12,500 nucleotides of DNA, from the NCBI GenBank assembly GCA_963170055.1, contig CAUJGJ010000313.1:1599201-1611700 (forward strand), written 5' to 3'. The notes under the pieces were generated by a model. The model ran no database searches and was not told where the DNA came from. It saw only the letters and a list, made by a program, of their open reading frames with translations. Source of the stretch: Halisarca cf. caerulea. Its lineage: Eukaryota; Porifera; Demospongiae; Chondrillida; Halisarcidae. The position numbers and the translations under genes were made by a program. Below, in pieces: positions 1-6,538 of this stretch (position 1 is its first letter; each line of letters starts with the position of its first letter).

Positions 1-345
1 AGAGCAGTTTAGTGAGGTTAAATAATTCTATCAGTTAATTGGCCTGCATGGGGAGTTGATCTGGGTGCCCATGCATTTTGATATTGATGTGTAAATTGAG
101 AGCGAAGGTACAAATTTGATGTGGTGGGAATAGTATACCATTTCTACACCTGAAATATACAATGGCTGGGTTTTGATATAAGTATTATATTTATTAATTG
201 AGTTTTTGCCTTCAAATTAGAAAATTTAAAGTGATTTTATGGAGAAGTGAAGATTTGGTCAATGATTATACAGTTGTACGTGTCTCCTTTATCTGAGTTT
301 AGTCTTTTTCTGATAGGTTAATTAAAGTTAAACTTTCTGAATCAG
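1..345. other. Non-coding flank or intron upstream of the talin-like exons
   Basis: All three forward frames are broken by stops and no convincing exon is visible. It is probably an intron of the talin-like locus that begins outside the window. The last part (about 328-345) is a pyrimidine-containing tract ending in CAG, which gives the acceptor for the exon at 346. Confidence 0.5.
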
Positions 346-402
346 AAACTAATGCCAGAAGTGCATGAAGACTATCAATGGTTTGAAGGCCTTGTTTCAG
401 CT
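346..402 (+). CDS. Exon of talin-like protein: start of I/LWEQ module
   Basis: The exon encodes KLMPEVHEDYQWFEGLVSA (19 residues) and ends at a strong donor, GTAAGT, at 403. The QW.EGLVSA core matches the conserved talin segment just before the central I/LWEQ helices, where family members read QWSQGLLSA. The acceptor chosen is the CAG at 343-345. The frame is closed upstream by TAA at 319-321, so the exon cannot extend further. It joins the next exon in phase 0, giving LVSA followed by GKLVA, which is the family's order. The acceptor position is the least certain point. Confidence 0.6.
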
Positions 403-492
403 GTAAGTGGTTCCCCTCACATGCATATTGTCATTTCATTTTGCTGTGTTATCTTTATAATTGTTTTCTTTCCCTTCTTATGATTTGCTTAG

Positions 493-675
493 GGCAAATT
501 GGTTGCCACAAATACATGCAATCTGTGTGAAGTAGATAATCTTGCTGTGCAGGGCCAAGTACCTCAGCATAAACTAGTAGCTGCTGCTAATACTGTTGCA
601 TCATCAGCTGAACGGCTTTTGATATGTTGTCAAGCTAAGGCTGAGCTTAGAAGTGCAAACACCAAGTGTTTACAG
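493..675 (+). CDS. Exon of talin-like protein: central I/LWEQ helices
   Basis: This 61-codon open exon lies between an acceptor TTAG (489-492) and a donor GTAAGT (676). Its protein contains NLCEVDNLAVQG and then KLVAAANTVASSAERLLICC followed by QAKAE and a final CLQ. The talin family has the same pattern: NLCEAAN.AVQG, K.....(A)..VA.STAQLL..C.VKA, ending in RLQ. The run of small residues with heptad-like leucines is typical of talin rod helices. It is phase 0 at both ends, and the composition and lack of stops show it was a real coding exon. Whether the present gene copy is still functional is doubtful because of the next exon. Confidence 0.75.
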
Positions 676-810
676 GTAAGTGAAACTATATAGTAGTCTG
701 TTTAGTGCCATTTAATATTCACCAATCAATAGTGGCCTCCCAGCGATCTTTATATACATGATAACCTCCCAAGTACAACTGTCAAACTGAGCAATGCCAT
801 TTTGTTCTCA

Positions 811-915
811 AATTTTTCGTCGGCGACTCTAATTATTGTTCGGCATTCTCTAATTGTTTGTCAAGCTAAAAGCCATAGCAATGATGAAATTTACTCTCAG
901 ACTGAAGAAAAATTA
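811..915 (+). pseudogene. Possible duplicated, degraded talin-like exon fragment
   Basis: Within the 676-1399 interval an open stretch reads SLIVCQAKSHSNDEIYSQ and then TEEKLG. It resembles the end of the 493-675 exon, RLLICCQAKAELRSA...CLQ, including the shared DNA TGTCAAGCTAA at 859-869 and 628-638. It could be a tandem-duplicated exon, mutually exclusive or dead. It has no convincing donor, and its 5' boundary is not clear. The match is short, so chance cannot be excluded. Confidence 0.3.
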
Positions 916-1064
916 GGGAATATATATCTTATAGTATGTACATTCTTCATATATAATATTATTTTACATATACGTACAGTAACTGTTGCCTAATATTATT
1001 ATATATTGTTGTTATATATTGATTCAGAATATATATATATGAAACCAAAAGTAAACAAATAAAA

Positions 1065-1229
1065 ATGGCTGCTAGGAGAAAAGGAGAGTTTAAGCAAGCA
1101 ACGGTTTACCTAGCTGTACAACAATGGTATCAGGTTTATAAAGGGCTTTTAGCATTCAGCTTTGTATTTTTTGTCTTTGTTGCAATTTTGAAGAAAATTT
1201 GTTGCATTTTAACCAAGTTTCAGCCATGA
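1065..1229 (+). other. Short ORF with a hydrophobic segment, doubtful
   Basis: A 54-residue ORF begins MAARRKGEFKQ and contains a hydrophobic run (LLAFSFVFFVFVAI, about residues 27-40) flanked by basic residues, as in a single-pass membrane peptide. It sits in the intron of the talin-like locus with no recognisable promoter. There is no homolog I can name. AT-rich introns often contain such stretches, so this is recorded only as a possibility. Confidence 0.15.
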
Positions 1230-1249
1230 TTTATTATCACATATTCACA

Positions 1250-1301
1250 AGTAATTTGGGAGGAGGGGTGGCAGCCCCACGTTTTTTTTACCCAAATTAC
1301 T
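1250..1301. repeat. 52-nt hairpin with perfect 11-bp arms
   Basis: The arms AGTAATTTGGG (1250-1260) and CCCAAATTACT (1291-1301) are perfect inverted repeats. Inside them a second short stem (GGGG 1265-1268 with CCCC 1275-1278) can form. It could be a miniature inverted-repeat element or simply an RNA-level stem-loop in an intron. No target-site duplication is obvious. Confidence 0.6.
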
Positions 1302-1399
1302 CCTTTTAGTTACTTGTATGAAGTTCAACTTTACTGTTATATGTAATATTATAATTGTACATAATCATAGTGATTATAATACAAATTTTTTGTCTGTAG

Positions 1400-1465
1400 A
1401 CGGCTGGTGCTGCTGTCAAAGATGCTACATAAACTTTAGTGGGAGTTGTCAAAGTAACTGCTGAC
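1400..1465 (+). pseudogene. Decayed third talin-like exon with in-frame stop
   Basis: After the acceptor TGTAG (1395-1399) the phase-0 frame reads TAGAAVKDAT, TAA stop, then TLVGVVKVTAD. Talin continues at this point with an AAG.AVKRAS..LV.AA.KAA pattern, so similarity runs through the stop at 1430-1432. This supports loss of coding function rather than a natural end. A further TGA lies in frame at 1475-1477. The intron before it (676-1399, 724 nt) is AT-rich and holds a second degraded talin-like patch. Confidence 0.6.
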
Positions 1466-1552
1466 TGGCATTTCTGACTTTGATCCAAGCACTATCAATT
1501 TGTTTATGACTAATTGAATGGCAGCCGAGTCGGATGCTGTTAAACAATCGCT

Positions 1553-1594
1553 GTGAAAGAAAGGGAATTAAAAAACTATATAGCTGAATTGTAG
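1553..1594 (+). pseudogene. Relic of talin C-terminal helix (KEREL motif)
   Basis: The frame starting at 1553 encodes VKERELKNYIAEL followed by TAG (1592-1594). Talin's extreme C-terminal dimerisation helix carries a KERELEEAR-type motif followed by a basic, Q/Y-rich tail. The KEREL core, its place after the third block and its orientation all fit. It is out of frame with the 1400 block unless an intron or indels intervene, and TAA (1540-1542) closes it upstream in the same frame. The motif is short, so the call depends mainly on position and order. Confidence 0.45.
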
Positions 1595-1939
1595 TATCAT
1601 CAGGCAGGTGATATTGTCTGAATCAATGCACTAATTAAAAATATAATAATCAATTAATAATTGTCTGCGGGATTTTTCCACATCTAATTAGTTCCATCCA
1701 TTGCAATCTTTTAAATCATGTAATCTGCTGTAACAGTATCCACATTATCATCTGTTTCAGCTATATGTAGTTCAACCTGATATTGTATCATACTCATCTT
1801 CATCAAGTTCATATGCTGCAGTAGTATCTAATGATGATTCTTTAGAACATGTATTCATCTATGCCAATATTATCAAATGTAGTATCTTTAGAGCATTCAT
1901 CTGTTTCATCTGATCGTGTATCTTCAGAGTATTCATCTG
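1595..1939. other. Non-coding spacer with degenerate TCATCTG-rich repeats
   Basis: The spacer between the talin-like remains and the next gene has no supported exon. From about 1745 to 1945 there is a degenerate array of TCATCTGT/TTCATCA-type units, such as the copies of TTCATCTGTTTCATCTG near 1895-1911 and TATTCATCTGTC near 1930-1941. A frame in it reads serine-rich, but it is stop-interrupted and probably just reflects the repeat. Confidence 0.5.
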
Positions 1940-1944
1940 TCCGA

Positions 1945-2115
1945 GTCTGGCCATAGATGATAGGCTATGGTCGCTTACCACGGTACGACGCCCTATGACG
2001 ATATGCGTTCGCGAGCTACGGTCTGGCACGTTAGACTGTTTGGGTAAACGCCGAGAAGCGAAAGGGGAGGGGATGCTTACGAAATCGCTGACGTAAGCAT
2101 GCATGTAAAATTAAA
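1945..2115 (+). promoter_or_regulatory. CpG-rich promoter-like region upstream of the unknown gene
   Basis: Base composition changes sharply here from AT-rich to CpG-rich (repeated ACG, CGC and TCGCGA steps between about 1970 and 2090). This ends at the ATG at 2116. It contains a bZIP/CRE-like TGACGTAA (2089-2096) and an exact 8-bp inverted pair, ATGCTTAC (2073-2080) and GTAAGCAT (2093-2100). No TATA box is evident. I infer a CpG-type core promoter plus 5' UTR for the gene starting at 2116. The transcription start cannot be placed. Confidence 0.45.
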
Positions 2116-2278
2116 ATGGATGCCAAGCGTAAGTCGAACGCGAGTATCATTAAGTTTGATGTCAAGTCTTGTCAGCATCGATCTAGTGTATACGAGCATG
2201 AAAACGTGATCCAACGTCTTGGTTATGTCCAAACTGTTGACGGAGGAAGGACTGATAATGAGGACAAGGCAAGAAAAG
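2116..2278 (+). CDS. Unknown gene, exon 1 (first coding exon)
   Basis: The ATG at 2116 has purines at -3 and +4 (AAAATGG), follows the CpG-rich block and opens 54 codons plus one base before a donor GTAATT (2279). The protein begins MDAKRKSNASIIKFDV and is charged and hydrophilic, ending GGRTDNEDKARK. There is no signal peptide or membrane segment. The intron is phase 1. I do not recognise the family. The start was chosen because it is the first ATG in the open frame after the promoter-like sequence. Joining to the exon at 5069 restores an aspartate codon across the junction. This is one of the better-supported exons, but the 2.8-kb intron after it makes the link inferential. Confidence 0.5.
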
Positions 2279-2621
2279 GTAATTTTTTATCCCACTTGTT
2301 TTTAATAAGCTCTGTCCCAGTCCTTCGAGTACTCATGATTCGGTAATGTGTATTTCTTGGACCTTGTCCCCAATTCACTGTTTATGTGGTTTAGCCAATG
2401 ATTATCTTTTTACGTAACCATACTGTCGGCCTACATAACTCGACATAACCGTAGTATGGTTATGTTGATCATGGATGGTTTCCTGTACCCCTGTGTTCTA
2501 ATCTCTCCTTCGAAACCGTTGTCAAAAAGTTCGCTTTGCCGGAAGCAGGCAAAGGGTCTGTTGGTCTGGTTTTACCAAAGTTCGGTAGTATTATACGCCC
2601 TTTTTATCACTGGTTCTATGT
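2279..2621 (+). other. Start of intron 1, with small stem-loops
   Basis: No coding signal is visible after the donor. Two small inverted repeats are seen: CGTAACCATACT (2413-2424) with AGTATGGTTATG (2453-2464), one mismatch, and CTTTGCC (2534-2540) with GGCAAAG (2548-2554). Their meaning is unknown. Confidence 0.45.
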
Positions 2622-2780
2622 AGGGGGGTGTCTTTGACATAGTTGGTTAAGCCTTAAGCAAGTGATTCTGAGACTAGGTTATGGGATGGATGAAGGTCTT
2701 TTCCAGCAGAAGTGGCTCTTTGGCATTCTTTCTCTAGACCCCCTACCATCTAATGATAAAGAACAGTAGCCCTGGTCCAA
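2622..2780 (+). mobile_element. Possible tRNA-derived SINE head and body
   Basis: The stretch after GGGGGGTGTC contains AGTTGGTTAAGCC (from 2641), like a tRNA D-arm/A-box. About 35 nt later comes AGGTTATGGGATGG (2676-2689), resembling a mutated T-arm/B-box (canonical GGTTCGANTCC). This spacing is typical of tRNA-derived SINEs. A body with AGACCCCCTACCATC follows to about 2755. The B-box has several mismatches, and no target duplication or definite 3' tail was found. The call is therefore tentative. Confidence 0.35.
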
Positions 2781-3279
2781 TATTTCAATATTAGTAGTTA
2801 ATATCAATATCAATCCAAAACCGACAATACAATAATTACAATTTTGAATAGTCAATATATCGAATATTCAATATATCAATTATCAGCATTTTTCTAGAGC
2901 AAGTACAGTTACCTCCATTTGTAGTACAACAATGGTTGGGTTGAAATAGGGAAGACTAACAGCAGAAGTCCAATATATGGCTAAGGTTTCCCATTGGCCC
3001 GGGTACATAGTGCTAAGTCCCTGAGTTATGTATGTCATAACTGAGGGATCAGAATTGGAATATAAATATTGGAGGATAATACTGAGATATACCGACTAAT
3101 ACCGACTATCTGTCAATTAGTTAGTAACCAGTTGTAATTGTCAATACCGTCCAGGGCTAAAGAACAGTAAAGAAGAGCATCTGATTCAACTATAGCCAAC
3201 AAATGATCGCTGAACACAATTGTTTGTTGTTTCCATGATTATCTATTGTTTGTATGTATGATTGAGATAATATTGGATC
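2781..3279. other. AT-rich intronic sequence with ATATCAAT repeats and one hairpin
   Basis: From 2781 to about 2885 the sequence is built of AATATCAAT/CAATATAT-like units (simple-sequence decay). A near-perfect hairpin lies at 3018-3048 (TCCCTGAGTTATG against CATAACTGAGGGA, 12 of 13 pairs, 5-nt loop). A short direct repeat, ACCGACTA, lies near 3091-3109. No exon is supported. Confidence 0.45.
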
Positions 3280-3375
3280 ACAGGACCCCCTGGAAGACCA
3301 GCCAAAGGGCTAAAGGGGCATCCTGTCTAAATATTGGAATAATAATATTATTATTAGTAGTAGTAGTAGTATACA
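3280..3375 (+). mobile_element. Retroelement-like 3' end: nested hairpin plus trinucleotide tail
   Basis: A nested stem can form: ACAGGA (3280-3285) with TCCTGT (3321-3326), CCCC (3287-3290) with GGGG (3315-3318), and AGCC (3300-3303) with GGCT (3308-3311). It is followed at once by AATAATAATATTATTATTAG and (TAG)n to about 3372. A compact 3' stem-loop followed by a short-repeat tail is the layout of many LINE and SINE 3' ends, where reverse transcriptase recognises the stem. No protein-coding part is attached, so it would be a 5'-truncated copy. Confidence 0.4.
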
Positions 3376-3417
3376 TACAGAAACAAACAGTACACCTATC
3401 AGTTTGACTTACATCCA

Positions 3418-3473
3418 AAGAAAAAAGAAAACAAACAAACAGACAGCAACAAACGAACAAACAAACAAAGCAA
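3418..3473. repeat. (CAAA)n/(ACAAACA)n microsatellite
   Basis: This is a purine-rich run of AAAAGAAAACAAACAAACAG-type units with interruptions, read directly from the sequence. On the minus strand it gives an uninformative Val/Cys/Phe-rich frame. Confidence 0.8.
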
Positions 3474-3482
3474 AGTATCTGT

Positions 3483-3550
3483 TACATTGTTCTGTGGACA
3501 GACAATGTATTGCCCTTTTGGACAGCAACGTAGTAGTAGTATACTACTAG
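3483..3550. repeat. Two adjacent short palindromes
   Basis: TACATTGT (3482-3489) pairs with ACAATGTA (3503-3510), with an inner TCTG/CAGA step, giving a bulged stem. A perfect 16-bp palindrome, TAGTAGTATACTACTA, lies at 3534-3549. These may be relics of mobile elements. The second may derive from the nearby (TAG)n repeat. Confidence 0.6.
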
Positions 3551-3895
3551 GCACATGATTATCATCGTGGGGGCGAGCCTGAGTGAAACAAAATGTTAAT
3601 TATGCGCTGATGTTATTGTTGGTATGCATACACTAGGATAGCCCAATATGTACAGGTTTTTGTATTTATTTACAATCCAATTGGGTGTGGTAAACATGCG
3701 GTGCCGTGTGATTACAAGTGAGACCAGGAAAACCCTCAGAGTAGTTGGTACAATGGGCCACTTCAATAGACCATATGCAAAGTTACGCCCACCGCCCACA
3801 ATAATGAGGTCACGCAAGGTCAACGGTGAACTGCTGTTCCAGTCGTATATGTTAATGTATGGGACAGAGACGGGTTGCGAGACGAAATGACTTTA
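3551..3895. other. Intronic sequence, no supported gene
   Basis: Overlapping 75-80-codon frames on both strands are open here (about 3600-3890), but neither has splice sites in a matching phase or a recognisable motif. The segment is moderately CpG-containing and may be unclassified mobile DNA. Confidence 0.35.
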
Positions 3896-4240
3896 TTTGT
3901 GGATTGCCTATGAAAAGCTTGCGCCTTTGTTTGAGCAGAGGGTTGCTCAAATAGAGGCATTTGCTGTTGTGCATTTCTCTCTGCTGCTCTGTCACCCTGC
4001 AGCCTGCATGGACAGCCTCTGCTCTTCAGATTCGCCTGCTTGTCTCTTGCATTGGCAATCTCTCGTCTGGCACAACTTTGTCTCTCTCTCCCTCTCCTCC
4101 TTGGTTTCTCCTGACCGCCTTCCACTGAAGTTCACTTTTCTTATGCAGTGCAGAGACATTGTGCCGATCTTTGTATCTTGCGTTGCCGCCACAGGCACAA
4201 CCGTTCTGCTTTCTCTACCTCAGTTTTAGCTTCACAGCAG
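3896..4240 (-). mobile_element. Antisense relic with ET.E.R/R-rich repeat motifs
   Basis: On the minus strand, frames broken by shifts read KTEVEKAERLCLWRQRK (from about 4230), RSGETKEERERE, QTRDCQCKRQAGESEEQRL and RVTEQQREM down to about 3970. A spaced ET.E.R..RL...R.R pattern is typical of repeat-rich N-terminal regions of some invertebrate mobile-element proteins, including Helitron- and PIF1-helicase-linked ones. The frame changes between motifs imply decay. No helicase or Rep domain is present, so assignment to a superfamily is inference only. The plus-strand frame here is a pyrimidine-rich shadow. Confidence 0.35.
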
Positions 4241-4616
4241 ACGTAATTAGAGGTCCTTAAAGGCTTGTGCCCAATCAGCCCTCTGTGGCCCAGCATTGAT
4301 TGTTTAGTGTAGTCATTTTCTGTCAAATGAAGCTCTTGAAATGGATAAATAGATGGCATTGTGAAGTGCTTCTTATATGGTGTACTAGCATTGATATTGC
4401 ACACTAGGTACAGTATATCACTGTTATGTTCATGATTGAACCAGTCCTCAAAAATGGTTTGTTGTGCAGACTTTTCCGGTATTTAGAGCTTACATATTTC
4501 ACATGCATATAGCAATCCATCGGTACCCCCAAAATGACCAGTCATCAAAAGAGTTCCACTGTCCAGGGTGGTCTGTTTTAAGGCGTTCCACAGTATTGTA
4601 TGTGTACATCTATGTA
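4241..4616. other. Intronic sequence, nothing recognised
   Basis: No exon, repeat with clear termini or RNA gene was seen. Short ORFs on both strands lack codon character and splice context. Confidence 0.4.
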
Positions 4617-4737
4617 CAGTCGAACCTCCTTAACATGAAACTGCTTAACATGAAATATACTGTTTACATGAAATACGTACTGTTATGATGAAATTGCAGC
4701 ACAGTCCCCTTAGTTTCATGTTAACGAGGTTTGACTG
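4617..4737. mobile_element. 121-bp MITE with pogo/Tigger-like TIRs and TA duplication
   Basis: The terminal inverted repeats are CAGTCGAACCTCCTTAACAT... (4617-4641) and its complement at 4713-4737. They match at 23 of 25 positions. The element is flanked by TA on both sides (4615-4616 and 4738-4739), the Tc1/mariner/pogo target. The CAGTCGAACCTC start resembles pogo/Tigger termini. It is far too short to code for a transposase, so it is a non-autonomous copy. Internally it holds about four imperfect copies of a CTGCTTAACATGAAA-like unit between 4626 and 4697, so the TIR sequence has been tandemly repeated inward. It lies inside intron 1 of the unknown gene. Confidence 0.85.
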
Positions 4738-4739
4738 TA

Positions 4740-5068
4740 GTTTGAATAAATACTCGTAAATTTACCCTTACCATCTCTATACCATGCATAGATGCAGCAT
4801 AGTGAATTTTGGTTATTTGACTGTCAAAAGCACCGTGCATGCCTAGTTTAACTGTATTATTTTCCTACTTGTGCTCACTGTGATGTGGTGTCATTGTCTG
4901 TCAAGTACACTAAACAGGCTGAACATGACTGTGAGCCCTCCCACCCAATCATATGATTGTAGGTTTTGACTGGAAATGATACGTAGTTAATGATTTGGCT
5001 ACTTTCCTGCATTTGACTTAAGAAGAGTTGTCTTTCATGTTCAGTGACATGTGTATGATTGTTCTTAG
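4740..5068 (+). other. 3' part of intron 1
   Basis: No supported exon is seen before the acceptor TTGTTCTTAG (5059-5068). The minus-strand 94-codon ORF overlapping the next exon is judged a shadow. Confidence 0.45.
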
Positions 5069-5176
5069 ATGACAAGTTGACAGAAAGAAGTGTCAGAAAC
5101 CTAAAGGAGGACGATTTTGATGGTAATATGGTTCGTTTAGTGAATAGCAAGAAATTCAAGCTATTGCATAATCAAA
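5069..5176 (+). CDS. Unknown gene, exon 2 (phase 1-1, 108 nt)
   Basis: This exon lies between TTCTTAG (acceptor) and GTACGT (donor, 5177). It encodes DKLTERSVRNLKEDDFDGNM and then VRLVNSKKFKLLHNQ after the split aspartate codon. The polar, charged composition and lack of stops look coding, while flanking frames close immediately (TGA upstream, TAA at the donor). It is exactly 36 codons and symmetric, so it can be skipped without changing the frame. No domain is recognised. It may be part of a helical region. An alternative internal donor exists at 5122, also phase 1 (GATG|GTAATA). Confidence 0.5.
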
Positions 5177-5201
5177 GTACGTAATAGTATATGTATGTAA
5201 G

Positions 5202-5738
5202 TGTGACTGTACTTGCGAAAAGGGACCACTTCGTGGTAAAGCAAACATTCGAGAACGTCGCTAAAATAACAATTTATCGAAAGGTGCACGAGATTTGTTT
5301 TTTCACGCATAGCTCTTTTTTACGTAATTTTCGAAAGTTCTGTGAAGTTTCTGTGCGATACGATGAAATTTAAGTGAGTTATAGCACATTTTATCTTGAT
5401 CGCTTCCGTATAAGCCGCCATTTTCTCCACATATCTAATCTTGCGGTCAATGACCTAATCACTGCCTGTATGAAAGGCCAATGAAAAAGACCTGCACATG
5501 ATGAATGCCGTATCCTAACAGTATACATACTAATGGAAATAGAACTAAAAACTCGTAGCTCAAAAGTAAAGTATGCACGATATCGGAATATATTCAGACG
5601 TAACTCCAGAACGGAACTTGCTATGAGAGCGCGAGTGGTTTCACATTGTAGTGTGTTCGAAACGATATCGAACCATGCAAAAAACGCAAAATCGGCAAGA
5701 ACCACGAAGTGGTCCCTTATATCGCAAGTACGGTCACA
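5202..5738. mobile_element. 537-bp non-autonomous DNA transposon with 36-38-bp TIRs
   Basis: The left end (5202-5237, beginning TGTGACTGTACTTGCG) is the reverse complement of the right end (5701-5738), with one substitution and a small indel. The inner TIR ends ACCACTTCGTGGT, itself a palindrome. Flanking octamers TATGTAAG (5194-5201) and TACGTATG (5739-5746) agree at 6 of 8, compatible with an aged 8-bp target duplication as made by hAT or P-type transposases. No transposase domain is visible; the minus-strand 104-codon ORF inside it shows no recognisable motif. It is inserted only 25 nt after the exon 2 donor and makes up most of intron 2. Confidence 0.85.
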
Positions 5739-5838
5739 TACGTATGTTGGTTATACTGCATGTACGTATTTGCGTGTAGTATAGGCAGCAGTGTACATGC
5801 TTACATATATAATTATGCATCTAATTTCACTTCTTTAG

Positions 5839-5892
5839 GGAAATTTGGGGAGTCACTAAGAGATCATTGTGAAGAGGTTGATTGTTTTTTAG
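5839..5892 (+). CDS. Unknown gene, exon 3 (phase 1-1, 54 nt)
   Basis: This is a small exon between CACTTCTTTAG (acceptor ending 5838) and GTACAT (5893). It encodes KFGESLRDHCEEVDCFL after an arginine codon split with exon 2. The polypyrimidine tract is good. It is 18 codons, symmetric in phase 1. It is likely helical and acidic. The exon is short, so it depends on agreement of phase with its neighbours. Confidence 0.45.
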
Positions 5893-6428
5893 GTACATAT
5901 TGTATGTGGAATTGTATACACATGCATACGTATATGTACGTCTATGTGTACTTCAACACTGTGGCAAATGTTGGATCACAGGATGCCATGCAGCAACTTA
6001 TAATTTTGTAGCTTTGTGAATATACTGAAAGAAAGCTGCAATATCTTAGATACTTCCTTCTTAACGGATTATACGCCATATTTATTACGTCACGCAAACA
6101 CTAAGGAAGCGAGGAAGTTTAGAAAATGCAAGAATAATGGCAGAAAGCTCAAAATACACGGCGATAGTGTCCTCTTCGACAAAGCAGCAGCACACACAAC
6201 GAAACAGTGACGTATAACTAAGCAACTAAAGCTGCAAGAACGTTTAGCGTGAGTGTCAAAATTGTTTCGAAGACTTTTCATTAGTTTTTGGGTCGATTCT
6301 CGTCGTTTGTGCGAATGTCGCATATCATTTAGTAAAGCCCCGTTCAGGCTATGTTCTATGCAAGTTAAATGGTCATAGGGCCTTCTACAGTGGAATGACA
6401 ACTAATCTTATGATTGCCATTTTTTCTT
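5893..6428. other. Intron 3, first part, with a small CpG-containing ORF
   Basis: At 6137 an ATG in good context (AATAATGG) opens a 25-codon hydrophilic frame (MAESSKYTAIVSSSTKQQ...) ending at TAA 6212-6214. The surroundings (about 6060-6300) contain more CpG than the flanking DNA. It could be a minor promoter or first exon, but the only nearby donors (GTATAA at 6212, GTGAGT at 6250) do not match the phase-1 exons. The overlapping minus-strand 103-codon ORF (6090-6401) has no known motif. Confidence 0.3.
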
Positions 6429-6429
6429 A

Positions 6430-6483
6430 CGCCATATGGTGTAATTGGCAATAACATGCATTTCGCCATATGGCGTGATTGGC
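6430..6483. repeat. Direct repeat built on the palindrome CGCCATATGGCG
   Basis: Two 20-bp copies, CGCCATATGGTGTAATTGGC (6430-6449) and a copy differing at two positions (6464-6483), are separated by 14 nt. The second includes the full 12-bp palindrome CGCCATATGGCG. It could be a duplicated binding site or the edge of a mobile element. Confidence 0.7.
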
Positions 6484-6538
6484 GTATAATCAGTTAATTT
6501 GCTCTTCAGAGCACTGTCCCCAGCAGCCCTTAACCTTA

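Larger units (their letters stand above)
346..1594 (+). pseudogene. Talin-like C-terminal segment (I/LWEQ module), probably decayed
   Basis: Three separated coding blocks in one orientation resemble the end of the talin rod. Talin links integrin tails to F-actin, and its C-terminal I/LWEQ (THATCH) bundle plus the final helix bind actin and dimerise. The order seen here is the family order: a QW.(E/Q)GL(V/L)SA block (346-402), a long LVAA...ASSAERLL..C..KA helix pair ending in LQ (493-675), a TAGAAVKDAT block (1400 on), and a KEREL helix (1556-1591). The splice donor and acceptor between the first two blocks agree in phase 0. The third block has an in-frame TAA at 1430-1432, then TGA at 1475, and the KEREL helix meets TAG at 1592. 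I infer a pseudogene or a locus broken at its 3' end. An assembly or base error at the first stop alone would not rescue the later ones. Confidence 0.65.

Noticed and set aside
3596..3890. Overlapping 75- and 80-codon ORFs on opposite strands
   Set aside because: No motif, no phase-compatible splice sites, and both depend on the same low-stop stretch.
4875..5159. Minus-strand 94-codon ORF
   Set aside because: It overlaps exon 2, which has better splice sites and coding character; no motif was found.
5391..5705. 104-codon minus-strand ORF and 83-codon plus-strand ORF within the TIR element
   Set aside because: Both lie inside a non-autonomous transposon and show no transposase motif.
5981..6018. 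Possible exon after TCACAG with phase-1 frame GCHAATYNFVAL and stop
   Set aside because: Poor polypyrimidine tract and very short; it would end the protein without a nearby poly(A) signal.
6090..6401. 103-codon minus-strand ORF
   Set aside because: Leucine/phenylalanine-rich shadow with no domain or splice context.
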